Below are positions 51,830 to 63,924 of a DNA stretch of 64,000 nt, in pieces. The notes under the pieces are model-generated. The model worked only from the letters and a program-made list of their open reading frames with translations. It did not search any database and had not been told where the DNA came from. Origin of the DNA: Ostrinia nubilalis (Eukaryota > Arthropoda > Insecta > Lepidoptera > Crambidae); the NCBI RefSeq assembly GCF_963855985.1, contig NC_087110.1, positions 6,873,001 to 6,937,000 on the forward strand, read 5' to 3'. Made by a program: the position numbers and the translations under genes. Numbering within the stretch: position 1 is the stretch's first letter; the number at the start of each line of letters is the position of its first letter.

Positions 51830-52189
51830 TGAGACAGCCTAGTGAGATATGTGCCATAAGGGGTGCCATAATCTCTTGTTTACTACAAGTATTTTATGGG
51901 GAACATCAAGGATTTTCTTACTCTCGGTTTTACAGCTTCGGAGTCACAAATACCATGGGAAAATATGGTATCTATGGTATTATAGGGAAATGGTACAAAA
52001 ACAGATCCATAAACAGAATTATTGAATTATTTGTCTGCTTTTTGTATATTTGTGAGAATAAAAGTTATTAAAAAAATATTATTCGTCCGAGTTAAGCTGG
52101 AATTATTTTCGATATGCAGTTAAATCAATGTTTAAGTTTGAATCGAGTGAGTATTACAATGATAAATTCAGTCAACTCAGTGTCTTTTC

Positions 52190-52460
52190 AACCGACTTCA
52201 AAAAAGGAGGAGGTTCTCAATTCGACCCGTATGTTTTTTTTTTTTTTTTTTCTATGTTTGTTACGCGATAACTCCGCCAATTATGAACCGATTTGGACAA
52301 ATCTTTTTTCGGCGTATAGGTAATACCTCAAGGGTGGTCCCATTTAAATTTAATAATAAAAAAACAACCCCCAAGGGTGGAAAATTGGGGATGAACTTTT
52401 TTATACGCAATATCTCCGCCGATTATGAACCAATTTTTTTTTTGGTCTCAGTGTACTGCC
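52190..52460 (+). repeat. Dispersed repeat, reverse copy of the window's left end
   Basis: Begins 'caaccgacttcaaaaaagga' with a T run at 52233-52250, then the complement of bases 1-345 through 'ggtctcagtgtactgc'. This copy has a longer 5' part than copy 1. Confidence 0.75.
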
Positions 52461-52510
52461 TACCTTCAGTGGTAACATTAAGGTAATAATTAGTTAACTA
52501 AAAAGCAAGA

Positions 52511-52689
52511 AATAAGTAAAATTTTATAAAAAAAAAATAAAACCGACTCCAAAAAACCTACACTAAAACGTAGAAAAATAATTACTAATTACCTACTTAT
52601 TTATCTACGTAATTAGTAATTATTTTTCTACGTTTTAGTGTAGGTTTTTTGGAGTCGGTTTTATTTTTTTTTATAAAATTTTACTTATT
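52511..52689. mobile_element. Near-perfect palindrome, ~81-bp arms
   Basis: Left arm 52511-52592 and right arm 52609-52689 are inverted copies differing by about one base in a homopolymer, with a 16-bp loop (ctacttatttatctac). It contains 'aaaaccgactccaaaaaacc'. No coding capacity. It could be a fold-back element or a hairpin made by a replication error. Confidence 0.88.
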
Positions 52690-52719
52690 TACTCGTACAT
52701 ACTTAGGTTGTTTTTATGA

Positions 52720-52925
52720 AGGCGCTGGATGCTGGCCGCTACGAACCTTCCGAACTGAAAATAGTTGATAAAAAGCAATAAAATATTTAAAAAAAAACAG
52801 AGTAAGGCGTATGACATTTATGTCATACACAGAAGGATCTAAATCATCATCATTTCAGTCATAGGACGTGTTCAGTTCAGCTCATGTTCAGAAATAGACG
52901 ACTGAAATGATGATGATTATAGACG
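52720..52925. mobile_element. Small RTE fragments
   Basis: 'gaaggcgctggatgctggcc' (52720-52770, + strand) and 'tcatcatcatttcagtcata' followed by its own complement near 52890-52915, forming a small inverted pair. Confidence 0.55.
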
Positions 52926-53913
52926 CTTTTTACAAGCTTTTTTGCTCATAAATTTTAATTATGTCTATTATTTTTTACAAAACTAAAATATGTACGAATC
53001 ATGACGAAATCAATACGAATGTTGCGCGAAATTCCGTTATTCGGGATAAAAACCCGAAATCTTTAAAATATTCCATTTAGTGTAAACTTACGGAACATTT
53101 TAACAGAATACCTTTTCGATAAACACTATCAGCATCATAATCTCGCGAATAGAATTCCAGCTCACGTTTCAGTGAAACCAATATTTGATATCCTGACCAA
53201 ATCGAGGAAAAAATCTAAGCCCATAAAAATGTTCAGCATAAAAGCTTTTTGCAAAGCGAAAACATTTTACTTTCATTAACAATATTAACATCGTTATCCG
53301 ACAACCGGAAACGGCTATTCTGCCAGCGTAGGGTTGCCATCGCTGAAAGTTTATCGAATTTATAAGATAAACCCATACATTTGTCGTCTATCGTTAATTT
53401 TTGATGATAAGATTTATATCGTGGCACGCATCTTAGGCTGGCTGTAGAAGATGCGTGAAAAACCCCGGACTTTGGAGCCCACAATCAGGAGAGGTCAACA
53501 AGTTTTTTTAAAACGTAGTCGCGTCGCTCTGCGTCGTCATAAGAATTTACGTTTAACTCGGACACTAAGTCTGAGTTCTTTGCGCCATCTTACTTTGACT
53601 TTAAACAAACGTCAAAAATCTGTCAAACTCCATACAAAAATCATCGATTATCGTTACAGTTACCGTTAAAGTTAGGTGGTGCAACTCAGCCTAAACAATG
53701 CGTACAATCCATGCACAGACAAGTACCTACTGCCCCGGATTATCAAGAGCAATGACAACCGAGTCCGTGAATGAAATCACAAAGGAAAAATATTAAGTTA
53801 ACTAAGCTTAAAGACTACTTAAGCTACTGTAACAATATGAATAATCTGTATTATTTGTAGTTTAGTTGAAAAAAAACCTTAGAGATTTTATAGCCATCGA
53901 AATGTAATTCATG
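52926..53913. other. Intergenic stretch, little recognised
   Basis: Includes one end of the 'gctgagttgcacca' MITE family at about 53670-53694. No gene. Confidence 0.45.
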
Positions 53914-55582
53914 TAATTGGGTCGTTCTACTTTTAAGGTCTTAACCATGAAAAAAAATAAAGAAAGCTATTTAGTACATTTCATACGACTGAAATGTAGT
54001 AAAATTACCATAGATTCGGTATCTGTAGACCAGCAGCTCAGTTTTTTATCAAAACTTATATTTTTTTGCGTTTTACTAGACTAAGATGGAAAAAAATGTA
54101 TCCTTCGTCACGAAATTCAGTTGTTTAAAACTCGATAAATTAAAAGAAATTTCAATAGATATTTGCATTTATTATTACAAAATCTCAGTTTAAATCAGTC
54201 TTGGACAATTGGTAGTTAAACGTTATTTAATCAGGTAACAATTCCATAAAAATCAACAGTTTGTCCCTTTCGTCACATTTACACCTTTAAAACTTAACAA
54301 AAATCAATTATTTTTCTCTTTTATAAAGTTATATTGAAAAAGTAGTATTACACACTAAAATCCAAGTATTACACGACATAAAATGAGTTACAAAAAGAGT
54401 TAACACTCGCATTTTTGTTGCTTAAGAGATAATATTTATTAGGGGACGAGATCAAACTCTTCGTTACGAAGGAGACGTAAATGTGATGAAGTAGACATCT
54501 AACAATTAATAATCAATCTAACTTGAAAACTAATGAGTGTCTCAGCCATTTTTCATTAAGCACAGGCATATCTTTGCTTATTACTAAAATAGATAATGAA
54601 AAATATGAGGAAAATCAGCAAAAACCTACACAAATAGGAACTGAAACTAAGAGTATATGGGAAAAAAATCATTTCAAAAGCTGCTTCAACTGGTTTACTA
54701 AACGAATACAAAATTCGTATACCTTTTTCTGAAGTGTTTTTAGTATTCTTAACATATTATCTAACTGCACAAAGGACACATCGTTTAGATGTAGGATCAC
54801 CTGTTACGAAGGATACGTGTGACGAAGTATACAATTTTCCAAAAAGATCAATAATAATCGTAAATAACGATAATTTGGATCGAAAACTATACTTTATCTT
54901 AAAGATTACATAAAAACAAATCATGTTTACAGTAAAACAATTTCAAATTCGTTAAATAAATACCAAAAACCGCTGTGACTAAGGATACGCCTAATAAACA
55001 CACGCCGCCCGTTTTCTTGCTTGATGTAAAAGAAGTGACAAGCTGGCTATGTTAAACACTTGATTTGAGTTTCGTTCTATAATCTATGGTCTATGGCCTT
55101 TCGTTTTACTAAAAAACGTGATCTACTCACGTATTTTTTAAGAACTTATTTTAATATTTGACTGTTCGTGACGATGGATACTCCAATTTTCGGGACAATC
55201 TTTCGTCACACCAAAAAAATATATTTTTACAGATAAATAAAATTAAACTTTGTGGTTACCATGTTTAACAATGTATATCTCTTTTTATTTAAAAATAATT
55301 GTGTGGCTTCAACAAAATATTTCTGAAAAATGTAATAGTTCTAAGCAACACCTAATGGGGACATGCCGTTTTAGCTTTGTTATAAAAGTTTGAAGTCATT
55401 TTTTTAACACAGTTAAATTGTAATTGAAACTTAGTGTAACTAGATAAACTAAACAGGTGTTATTAACTTTATTTAAATAAAATGAATGATAGTTTCTTCA
55501 TTTTGTATTAAGTATTAACCTTCGTTATTGTGGGGACAACCTTATTTTTGTGATGGACTCTAAAAGTAGAACCACCCAATTA
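53914..55582. mobile_element. 1.7-kb DNA element with 27-bp inverted ends and repeated 'ttcgtcac' motifs
   Basis: Ends TAATTGGGTCGTTCTACTTT (53914-53940) and the complement of 55556-55582 pair over 27 bp with three mismatches. The sequence TA at both tips is compatible with a TA target. No transposase. At least eight imperfect copies of 'ttcgtcac(a)' or 'gtgacgaagga', often next to 'ggatac', lie at about 54100, 54266, 54458, 54803, 54822, 54974, 55165 and 55199. Confidence 0.72.
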
Positions 55583-56550
55583 TATTTTTGATTGTTAAAT
55601 AAATAAAAAAGGAACTCCCGGAAGGTCAATCCCCGGACTTCTAAACTTGTACCCACAAATCCGGGGAAACCCAAACGCTGGCAACCCTATTATCTACTAA
55701 CGAAACCTCATCAATGGGTGAACAAAAGAAATATGGCGAAGACAATGGCTCGCGGTAAAAATTGATATCGCGTTTCATTTTAACAATACCATTGGAATTT
55801 ACGTCTTCCTGAACGGTATTTTGTTACTGCAAAAATGGATTTAATTTCTGGTCGGAATAGTGGGAAAAGCAGTTAGTGTCCGGTAGTTTTTGTTTTTTCT
55901 CAAATTTTCGAGAAATCTACAGGATGTTGATCTCTCAGGATGCGTTTATACAGTGTGTTAGCTTGCCCTATTATTGCTAGCCCTATCCCAAACACACTGT
56001 ATAAGTCACCTAAATAAATAAGGCGAGTATTGAAATCAAAAGTAGTGGCCCGATTTGAAAATATGTGGGTTATTAACTTCATTAATATTTAAGTTATCAA
56101 AGAAGTAATAGTTTGAAACAAGAAATTCAAAGTGTTTTCACGTTTCGAATAGTTTAAAGTAGAATATCAGTATTTTTATTTTCTGAAATCTTTACTTTTT
56201 TGCGCGAACAAGCACAGACGGAGCCACAAAGTGGTTCATAATAAATTTAAATATTATGAAGCACTTTGTTGCAGAGTTTATATTGTTGTTAAGTTATTGA
56301 ATTTTACAATTAGATAACAATCGCATAAACGCATATCGTTTAAAGCTTCACTAAACTTGTAACTTAGTCTACTCAAAATCTACGCCAGCATAAACTAAAA
56401 CAGGTTAGTTCAAATAAGCGGTCTGTTGTCGGTTAATGCTCAAAATGCCCGAAACTGCGGACAGAACGCGAAATATCCGCGTCCACTCGAAGTAGTGTTG
56501 CGAAAACTATCGATAGTTTGACCATCGATAAAATAAATATCTTGGCTAAG
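55583..56550. other. Intergenic stretch, no gene
   Basis: 'gcgtttatacagtgtgttag' at about 55940 and 'aacacactgtataag' at about 55990 form a small inverted pair. Nothing else recognised. Confidence 0.45.
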
Positions 56551-56553
56551 CGA

Positions 56554-56705
56554 CTAACGCCCTTATTCACAAACATTACTATGAGGTTTCACAGTGCGCG
56601 TGGACGCACAGAGTGACACACGAACTAATCACAGAGCTCTATTCAACGCTATGCGTTCGATTTGCTGCTTCACTTAAACAAGCATCGTTAGTGAGTACGG
56701 GCGTA
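56554..56705. repeat. MITE 'taacgcccgtattcaca', copy 1
   Basis: 152 bp, starts 'ctaacgcccttattcacaaa' and ends 'gtgagtacgggcgta', so its own ends are inverted repeats. The whole copy is the reverse complement of 57554-57702. Confidence 0.8.
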
Positions 56706-56784
56706 AGCCACGGATGAATGTCCAGGTTAGGACAATAACTCGTGGCTCCATTTCATTGGGATTTATTTATTTATTCACTCGCTT

Positions 56785-57065
56785 GTCACATGATGACGGC
56801 TAGCACGAAAATCTTTCGAGTTATAATCGTTTGCGTACTCAAATCGCCATCAAAAGATTTAGCACGAAAACTACAACAGCGTCCTTGTAAACGTGTCGTA
56901 AAGTGAACTTAGTATGAGAAATGGTTGAACGAAACTTATTTTGAGAATGAAAATTGTCACGTTATCGTTTAATTCGAAGTTTGAGTATCGAATTTTGTCG
57001 AATACGCAAACGATTCGAAGACGAAAGTTGTTCATGCTAGAGGTACAGGTCGTAGGAATAATATA
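56785..57065. repeat. Dispersed repeat related to 515-600
   Basis: 56785-56880 is the complement of 515-605; 56985-57060 is a diverged direct copy ('gaatacgcaaacgattcgaa'). Confidence 0.65.
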
Positions 57066-57553
57066 ATAGAACACCGGGGCGCCGGCCGGATCCGGAGGAA
57101 ACCGATGGCTTTTAATGGAAAAGCACCCTTCAAGCGGCCGACATAACATACTGGGCGTCATCATCGACCAGTTTTCCCCATGAAAAAGTATTTTTTTTTT
57201 CTGTAAAAAACGTATCGATACACTATCGATGTTTAATATTCCTTGCAACACTATCTCGGAGGAGTCGACTACTAAACTATTCTATTAGTGAGTCTCGGTC
57301 GTTGTTGAATTATTTGTCAACCGCTTGAAGGTACTGCAAGTAAGGGATAGATTCAACTTAAATTTTAAACAGTATTCGTTTAACGTATTTTGAGGAAACT
57401 AATATAAATCAAAAATATCATTTAAGCTTTTCTTTGTCGCGGAGGAAATACTTGTTACTGTTAAGTAAGATGGTGCAACCCAGCCTAAGACTACTTTAGT
57501 TTTTACAGAACAAAATAATTACGTACACATTCTTGTCGCACTTATTACAACTA

Positions 57554-57702
57554 CTAACGCCCGTATTCACAAGCAATGCTTGCTTAAGCGAAGCAGCAAA
57601 TCGAACGCACAGCGTTGAATAGAGCTCTGTGATTGGTTCGTGTGTCACCCTGTTCGTCCACGCGCACTATGAGACCTCATAGTAATGTTTATACGGGCGT
57701 TA
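57554..57702. repeat. MITE 'taacgcccgtattcaca', copy 2 (inverted)
   Basis: 149 bp, 'ctaacgcccgtattcacaag' to 'tttatacgggcgtta'. It lies opposite to copy 1 at about 0.85 kb distance. Confidence 0.8.
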
Positions 57703-57947
57703 TATTACAATGTTTATCTTGACGCACCTAACTTACTCGACCCTAGTGACATAAAATTTTGTAAAACGCATAAAAAATTCAAAGCTTTCTAAATTAACCT
57801 CACAACAGAGTTCCGTAAGAAAGTTTGGATTAAAATTTAAACAAATAACTTTGTAGTTGAGTTAAATATTACTGCCACCGCCAGGACGAAGCTTCGGGGC
57901 ATTCTTTATAATTTATTAAAACTTGCCTTTTTGCTTTACATTATTTA

Positions 57948-58125
57948 CGGGCTGGAAGACGTAGCGTGGGCAGGCCTCCTACTAGGTGGACCGACGATCT
58001 GGTAAAGGTCGCGGGAAGAGCCTGGATGCGGGCAGCGCAGGACCGTTCATTATGGAAAACCTTGGGGGAGGCCTTTGTCCAGCAGTTGACGTCATTTGGC
58101 TGAAACGAACGAACGATCGAACGAA
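57948..58125 (+). mobile_element. RTE 3'-end fragment
   Basis: 'gggctggaagacgtagcgtg' to 'ccagcagttgacgtcatttg', followed by (CGAA)n-like tail. It encodes the degraded ORF2 tail (RRSVGRPPTRWTDDL-like). Confidence 0.82.
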
Positions 58126-58619
58126 TTCTTTTATACATTAAAATTTTGGAAAGAACGATAGGAACTTAGCTAAAAACGAGAAAAATATTTATCAGTCTTC
58201 TTTAGGTAGAGCCAATGAAGACAAATTAGTTACTATAGGTAGGTACATAGTTATTTTCAAAATCGAGCTATTAGAGAAATATTGTGAAACATAAAAATGT
58301 TAAAACACCTTTGACTTTTTTTCACCAATTATTAAATAATTATGATTATAAATTTTAACACAATATCACAAACTAATTTTAAAAAATCGACAAACCTAAA
58401 GTGAGGAATTTCAAACTTTGACCACTGTGGTTATTTAGAATAAGTATTAAGTAGGTATTTATTTCTAGTTCATATTGTTGTTATGAATTTTCAGTCTTTA
58501 CAAACTAATAGGGTTCTCATAAAAAAATCATTTACGACAAAAAATTGCCCATATTTTTCTCTAATCATAAGACAAATCAACATTTCGGGTGTAAATGTTA
58601 TGCATTCAAAAAAGATCTA

Positions 58620-58810
58620 CAATCGCAACTCTATCAAAGCATCTTACCCAAACAGCAAGTAGGTACTCGGAACTACTTAGATGCGTTCCCCAAACACTGA
58701 AATCGGAGTCTGAGTCAATTAACAAAACTTAGCCGAATTGACCTAACCGGGTATCGAACCAACTTCCCGCAGTTTCGAGGTTGACTAGTTCTATAACTAG
58801 AGTAGATGCA
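58620..58810 (-). repeat. Possible tRNA-derived SINE, - strand
   Basis: On the - strand 'agttggttcgatacccggtt' resembles a B box; the A box is unclear. Downstream (toward 58630) is 'ccgagtacctacttgctgtt'. Low certainty. Confidence 0.35.
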
Positions 58811-58897
58811 CAGTGTGAAACGAGTTCAGTAGGCCCAATAAAGTAGAACAAGTAACAAAAGTATAAAACCTAAAAAAATAAGATAGTAAAAGTACCT

Positions 58898-59178
58898 ACC
58901 TATACAGGGTGTTAGGTAAATGGGTATATGAGCCGACACTAGCCCATGTTAACATGGTCATATAAATAATGGTATGGTGAAGTCAGAAATTTGATATCAT
59001 CATTTTATTTTTTTTAATTTTCATACAAAATAAATTTTATAAAATCCGATTTGTATGAAAATTAAAATAATTAAAATGAAGATATCAATTTTCTGACTTC
59101 ACCATACCATTTATATGACCATGTTAACATGGGCTAGTGTCGGCTCATATACCCATTTACCTAACACCCTGTATAGGT
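58898..59178. mobile_element. Fold-back MITE with 'cagggtgttaggtaaa' ends
   Basis: From 'acctatacagggtgttaggt' to its complement, with arms of more than 100 bp that pair almost throughout and a loop of about 20 bp near 59040. No coding capacity. Confidence 0.87.
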
Positions 59179-59194
59179 TTCGATATTTTCGGTT

Positions 59195-59340
59195 CATCGT
59201 CATCATCATCATTTCAGCCACAGGACGTCTGCTGTTGAACATAAGGCCTCCCCCAATGACTTCCACATCGCCTGGTTGGTAGTGGCACGCCTTCTTGCTA
59301 CCTTTATGAGGTCTTTGGTCCCACGCTTGCTCCATTTTCG
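59195..59340 (-). mobile_element. RTE 3'-end fragment
   Basis: 'tcatcatcatcatttcagcc' then 'acaggacgtctgctgttgaa' to about 'ggtcccacgc': 3' terminus in reverse orientation, immediately right of the fold-back MITE. Confidence 0.75.
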
Positions 59341-59344
59341 GTTA

Positions 59345-61250
59345 TTCTTTTCTAGCTACTTGAGTTGATTGATTACTAACTAGATTAAGGTAAATGCTGC
59401 GAATCTTACCAATAACTTCTTAAGGAGAATTAAATAGTTTTCGAATGATTGGAATGTCCACAGACAAATAAAGGTATCCAAGAATATCCACAAGTACCAA
59501 TAAATTTAATAGGGAGCTACTGATTCTCAATACTTTATGAATGCGACAACAGACACCACAGCGCATCGAAGCCCCGAAAGTTACATCTGCTGCAATAAGG
59601 AGCGTGTGCCGTTATAACATTAACAACTAATGCAATTGTAACATTTGCAGCGAAACTGTTGTTATAATAATAACCTAAGTTTCCGTTAAAACTTTGGACC
59701 ACACTCTAGGTTACAGAATCAGGGAATGTTTAACCATTTTTGAAGATGCATCCTATATTAATGATATATCGTAATGACATTGCAAAAGAAAAGATAAAGA
59801 TACCAAAAGTTTCTGTAAGTCAAAAAATAGACGTGAACTTGGTGTGGGCAGAAACCAGCTTCAGCACAAGTCTACCACGGTAAGATCTCATTTGGCTGTG
59901 CCAAGGGTCACTTGTAGCGTCTCGAGGGTAAACCCACGGATGCAAGTAGCATTTAAAGTCACGATAGCCGAACGGTGAAGGGGTCGGGCAGTCCATTATT
60001 GTGGTGAGCCCAATCGTGACCATGCATATTTAAATTTAAAAATATTACCCCCATTTGGTACGCGAAGCTGAAGGAAGCTAAGGTGTATCAATTAATTTTA
60101 TTCATTTATCAGCAAATATCCGTTTGCTAGGTTAGCCAACTACGGGACTATTCTCACCTCTCGTTCCGCTGCAACTTCTAAGTAGCCAGTGGGCTAATTC
60201 AAATGCATTTGTCGAGAGTAGAAATCGTCTGTCAAATAATTTTCTAGTAATCAATTTTGAACTGATTGTCAAGGTAATACAGTTGAAAATCGAATATCAA
60301 AGCCAGACTACGCCTAATGTCAGATCAGCCGATGGTAGATGCCAAATTTCCAATATCGCGTACGAAGACGGAGAACTTTGTCAATATAGTGGTACATAAG
60401 GGTCATAATTAGTGGATGCCGACGATTTTCGCGCTGTCATCTCAACGACTGCCCACCCTTGTCGTTAGAGCAGTCGACTGGATAGAAAGCATGGAAATAA
60501 CATGGTGATTGATAAACTAGGTGCAAATAAACATATTTTATAAACACAGAATGCTTTTTGCTTAAATTTGAACATAAATTTACCATAATATAACTTATTA
60601 CACTTATGTCTGGATTTGTAAGCAGAAATATGGATAGGTACCTACTGGATGTAGTGGATGACATAGTGGATGGAGTGTTTTGTAAAACTGCAAAAAAACT
60701 TTACCACTAGCTGCTACTAACTGTAACTTACACAAACTTCTGCCGTTCACCGCTAGGGGCGCTGTGCAATCTGCCATACATTTTGTACGCACTTGGTAAG
60801 GTTAAACTTATGGTAGAGCTACAGAACTTTCATATAATAAATTATCATGCGCAAAAATTAGTCTGTTTGGGCCCGCCATACACGGACAGTTCGAGCAATT
60901 AGCCAGTGGTCAACATAAAGGCACGGACCGCTTTTGCAGCCAGTCAACAGCTTGAATCTACCATTGATAGGTAACTGCTGGAGTAGTTGGTAGTGAAACT
61001 GCTCAACAGGTCACAATTTCATTTTCATTCAAATCAGTAGCAACATTGATTTTGAGGAAGAGGAACCACTGCTACTTTGTAATATTTGCTCGAGCAGTCA
61101 GTATAAAATATACCTGACAACTGAAATTTCACCGTGCCGAAGTAGTCACAACTGCTCGAGCAGTACCGTGTATGTGTGTATGTAGAAATCAGTTGCAGCT
61201 AGAAGCTGTCGTAATTGTGTAAGAGTGCCTAAAATGATTTGTGTCTTAGT
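59345..61250. other. Intergenic stretch, no gene
   Basis: 59950-60022 ('gatagccgaacggtgaaggg') resembles a tRNA-derived SINE head. 60143-60195 is a reversed piece of the 60-bp repeat family. The rest is unrecognised. Confidence 0.45.
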
Positions 61251-61259
61251 TTTACTGCT

Positions 61260-61478
61260 ATAAATTTATACTACCCATACCAATATTATAAATGCAAAAG
61301 GAATCTGTCTGTCTTGCTTTCAACCGATTTTGATGAAATTTGGCATAGAGATAGTTTAACTCCCGGGAAAGGACATAGATAGTTTTTATCCCGGTTTTTG
61401 AAACAGGGACGCGCACGGTAATGTATTTCGGTGACAGACAAAATTCCACGCGGGCGAAGCCGCGGGCGGAAAGCTAGT
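61260..61478 (+). repeat. Complete-looking short Helitron-like/SINE-like repeat
   Basis: 'ccaatattataaatgcaaaa', 'accgattttgatgaaatttg', 'tttttatcccggtttttgaa', 'cgcgggcgaagccgcgggcg' and 'gaaagctagtata' occur in the standard order of this lepidopteran family. About 220 bp. Confidence 0.7.
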
Positions 61479-61973
61479 ATAAGTATTATAACCCATGCTT
61501 AGAAAGGCACGATAAATGTTGGTCTGGGCTAATATCTCTTTTCGTCATTTTCAAAGGCTTTACAACAGTTTTTAACTGTATTATCACATTGTAACACCTA
61601 TATTACTATTATGGAAGCAATAAACGTATTGAGTATTGAGTATTTGATAAAATCTAACATTAAGATTGACCCCTTCCCTCGCACACCCACATCTCTCCAC
61701 CTAGATTAAATTATTGTCATTATTTACTGTGTTCATTTGATTTGGTGCATAATCTGAAAACCATTTAAAGATTTAACCATTTACAATGAAAATAATTAGC
61801 TCGAATTCGTATAGTTTTTTTTATTTGTCATTTTTGACAATTAGTGTAATGTTTTAAATAAGACCGAAAATGATACGATTTTCTTTATGGTTTTTGTATT
61901 AGTTTGTTTTTAAAATTCACTTTATAGTAAATTACAGATAAATCCAGATTTAATCACAGTGTTATTTATTAAA

Positions 61974-63513
61974 CTAGCTGTGCCCGCGACTTCGTCCGCG
62001 TGGAATAATGACTTTGGGTAGGCACTTTTAATAATTTAGTCTAATTATTTTACAAATAGCTTTTGCCCGCGACTTCGTCCGTGGAGAAGTCGAAAACGTT
62101 CTCATACGATTATTTTTAAATGTTTTAACGTTATTATCTAAATGTTTAAATACTTTTAAAATATAAAAATCAGGTTAAATAAACATGAAAATATTTTTTT
62201 CTTATATTTTATGAATATGCAGCTCGGCCTTTGATCCGGTGAAAGTTACTCGGTGGTATTATTTTTTTACAACGAAATCGAAAACTACACCTACCGCAGT
62301 ATTATTGGTAAACTTTTTTTTATATTTTCCTACGGGTGCTAGAATCACCAAGCTTCCAGCATGCCACTGGCCGTGGGAGAAGGAGCTTTTCCTCAAGACT
62401 ACTCCCACTACCTCAAGGGCCTCCGCCAAAACTCTCGCGCGAAAATGAGTTTATGTATACAGCGCAAGCAGGTGCCCGCGGCATGACTTTCATGCATTAC
62501 TATGCATTGTTGGGCGAGCGCACGCAGCGGGCACCCACTCCGAGGTTAAGTGGAGGCCCCTAGAGTATGGTAGTCGTTAACATGACGTCATGATTGTAAA
62601 AAAATGCACTAATGAGTAATTAATATCAACTTTGAAGCAAATCACCACTAAAATAACTTTCTACCCCTTTTTAACATAGTTAGGGGGTGCATTTCACTAA
62701 AATACGAAACACGTCTTCCATTAATTCTGTTATAGAATGCTTATGCAAAATTTTAAGTAGATTGGACGAAGGAATCTCGTTATTTCATACAAACTTTGCC
62801 CCTCCTTTTTACATCCTTAGGGGTAGAATTTTGGAAAATCCTTTCTTATCAGATGCTTACGTCATACAAAGAACACACCGTCCAAGTTTCAGGTCTTTAC
62901 GATCAGCGGTTTAGGCTGTGCATTGATCCATCAGTAGCGCGCGTAGTACCTACTTGATCATTATTTTGCTGCGATGTGATTTTAAAACTGGGATATCTCC
63001 TAAGATATTTATTGAAATCGAATGGTGTAAAGGGCAAGAATGTTTAAAATTAAATACTTGTGGTGAATAATTTATTTATTTGGATAAGGATTAATATCAT
63101 GTTTATAAAAACACCTTCGCAAATAATGCATTATTTTAAAACAGATTTTTTTTGCATAAAAATGGTTACTATGAGCCAACCTTAAAAGATAGACATATGC
63201 TACCGCGGACTTTTTTAAAGAGCTTTTAAAGGGGAACAATCCTGTCATACATGATTTTTGCGAAACTTTAACCGTTTACGCAGCATCAGCTCTCAAAAGG
63301 TAAAAATTCATTGATTTGAAATATTCTTGATTGGTGCTCCGCTCCTATTGGTCTTAGCGTGATGATAAATAGCCTAAAGCCTTCAGGAACTAACGGGCTA
63401 TCCAACACAAAAATAATTTTTCAAATCGGTCCAGTAGTTCCTGAGATTAGCGCGTTCAACCAAACAAACAAACAAACAAACAAACTCTTCAGCTTTATAA
63501 TATTAGTATAGAT
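61974..63513 (-). repeat. Helitron-like non-autonomous repeat, reverse orientation
   Basis: Begins 'aactagctgtgcccgcgact' and ends 'ggtccagtagttcctgagat', 'cgcgttcaac', (CAAA)n and 'tttataatattagtatagat'. It is the same family, reversed, as 41847-44150. A second 'cccgcgacttcgtccgtgg' at about 62067 suggests an internal nested copy, and the G+C-rich 62330-62560 may be further inserted sequence. Confidence 0.7.
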
Positions 63514-63924
63514 ATACCTATATATAAAAATGTCTTCATTAAAGTAAATATATTATGTAATTTTAACAGAGGGACTTATATTAGGCTGTCTTTACATAAC
63601 TAAATTATTATTTTATAGCTCTAATGTAAACTTTCATCAATCATTCCTCCCTCCAATCCAATGACATATAAAAACATCTTAAAGATGACCTAAACTCTAT
63701 GCCTAAACTGAACTGTCCCACCAAACTCATTGATAAGGGGGCGCTACCGTCGTTCAACTATATAGTTTCCAACATGGCAAAAATCGGAACCATCCGGTAT
63801 TGACGGTGGCGCCCCGCTGCCAATGTCAAGGTTTTATTTCTATCATATTTTTTTTACCACCAAAACTGTCAGATGCTATTTTTCAAATAGCCCTATCCTA
63901 CTATTTGATACAAAATCTAACGAA
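63514..63924. other. Stretch before the terminal ORF
   Basis: Contains 'gggggcgctaccgtcgttca' and 'ttgacggtggcgccccgct' (63737-63830), a loose inverted pair that could be an element end. No gene. Confidence 0.4.
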
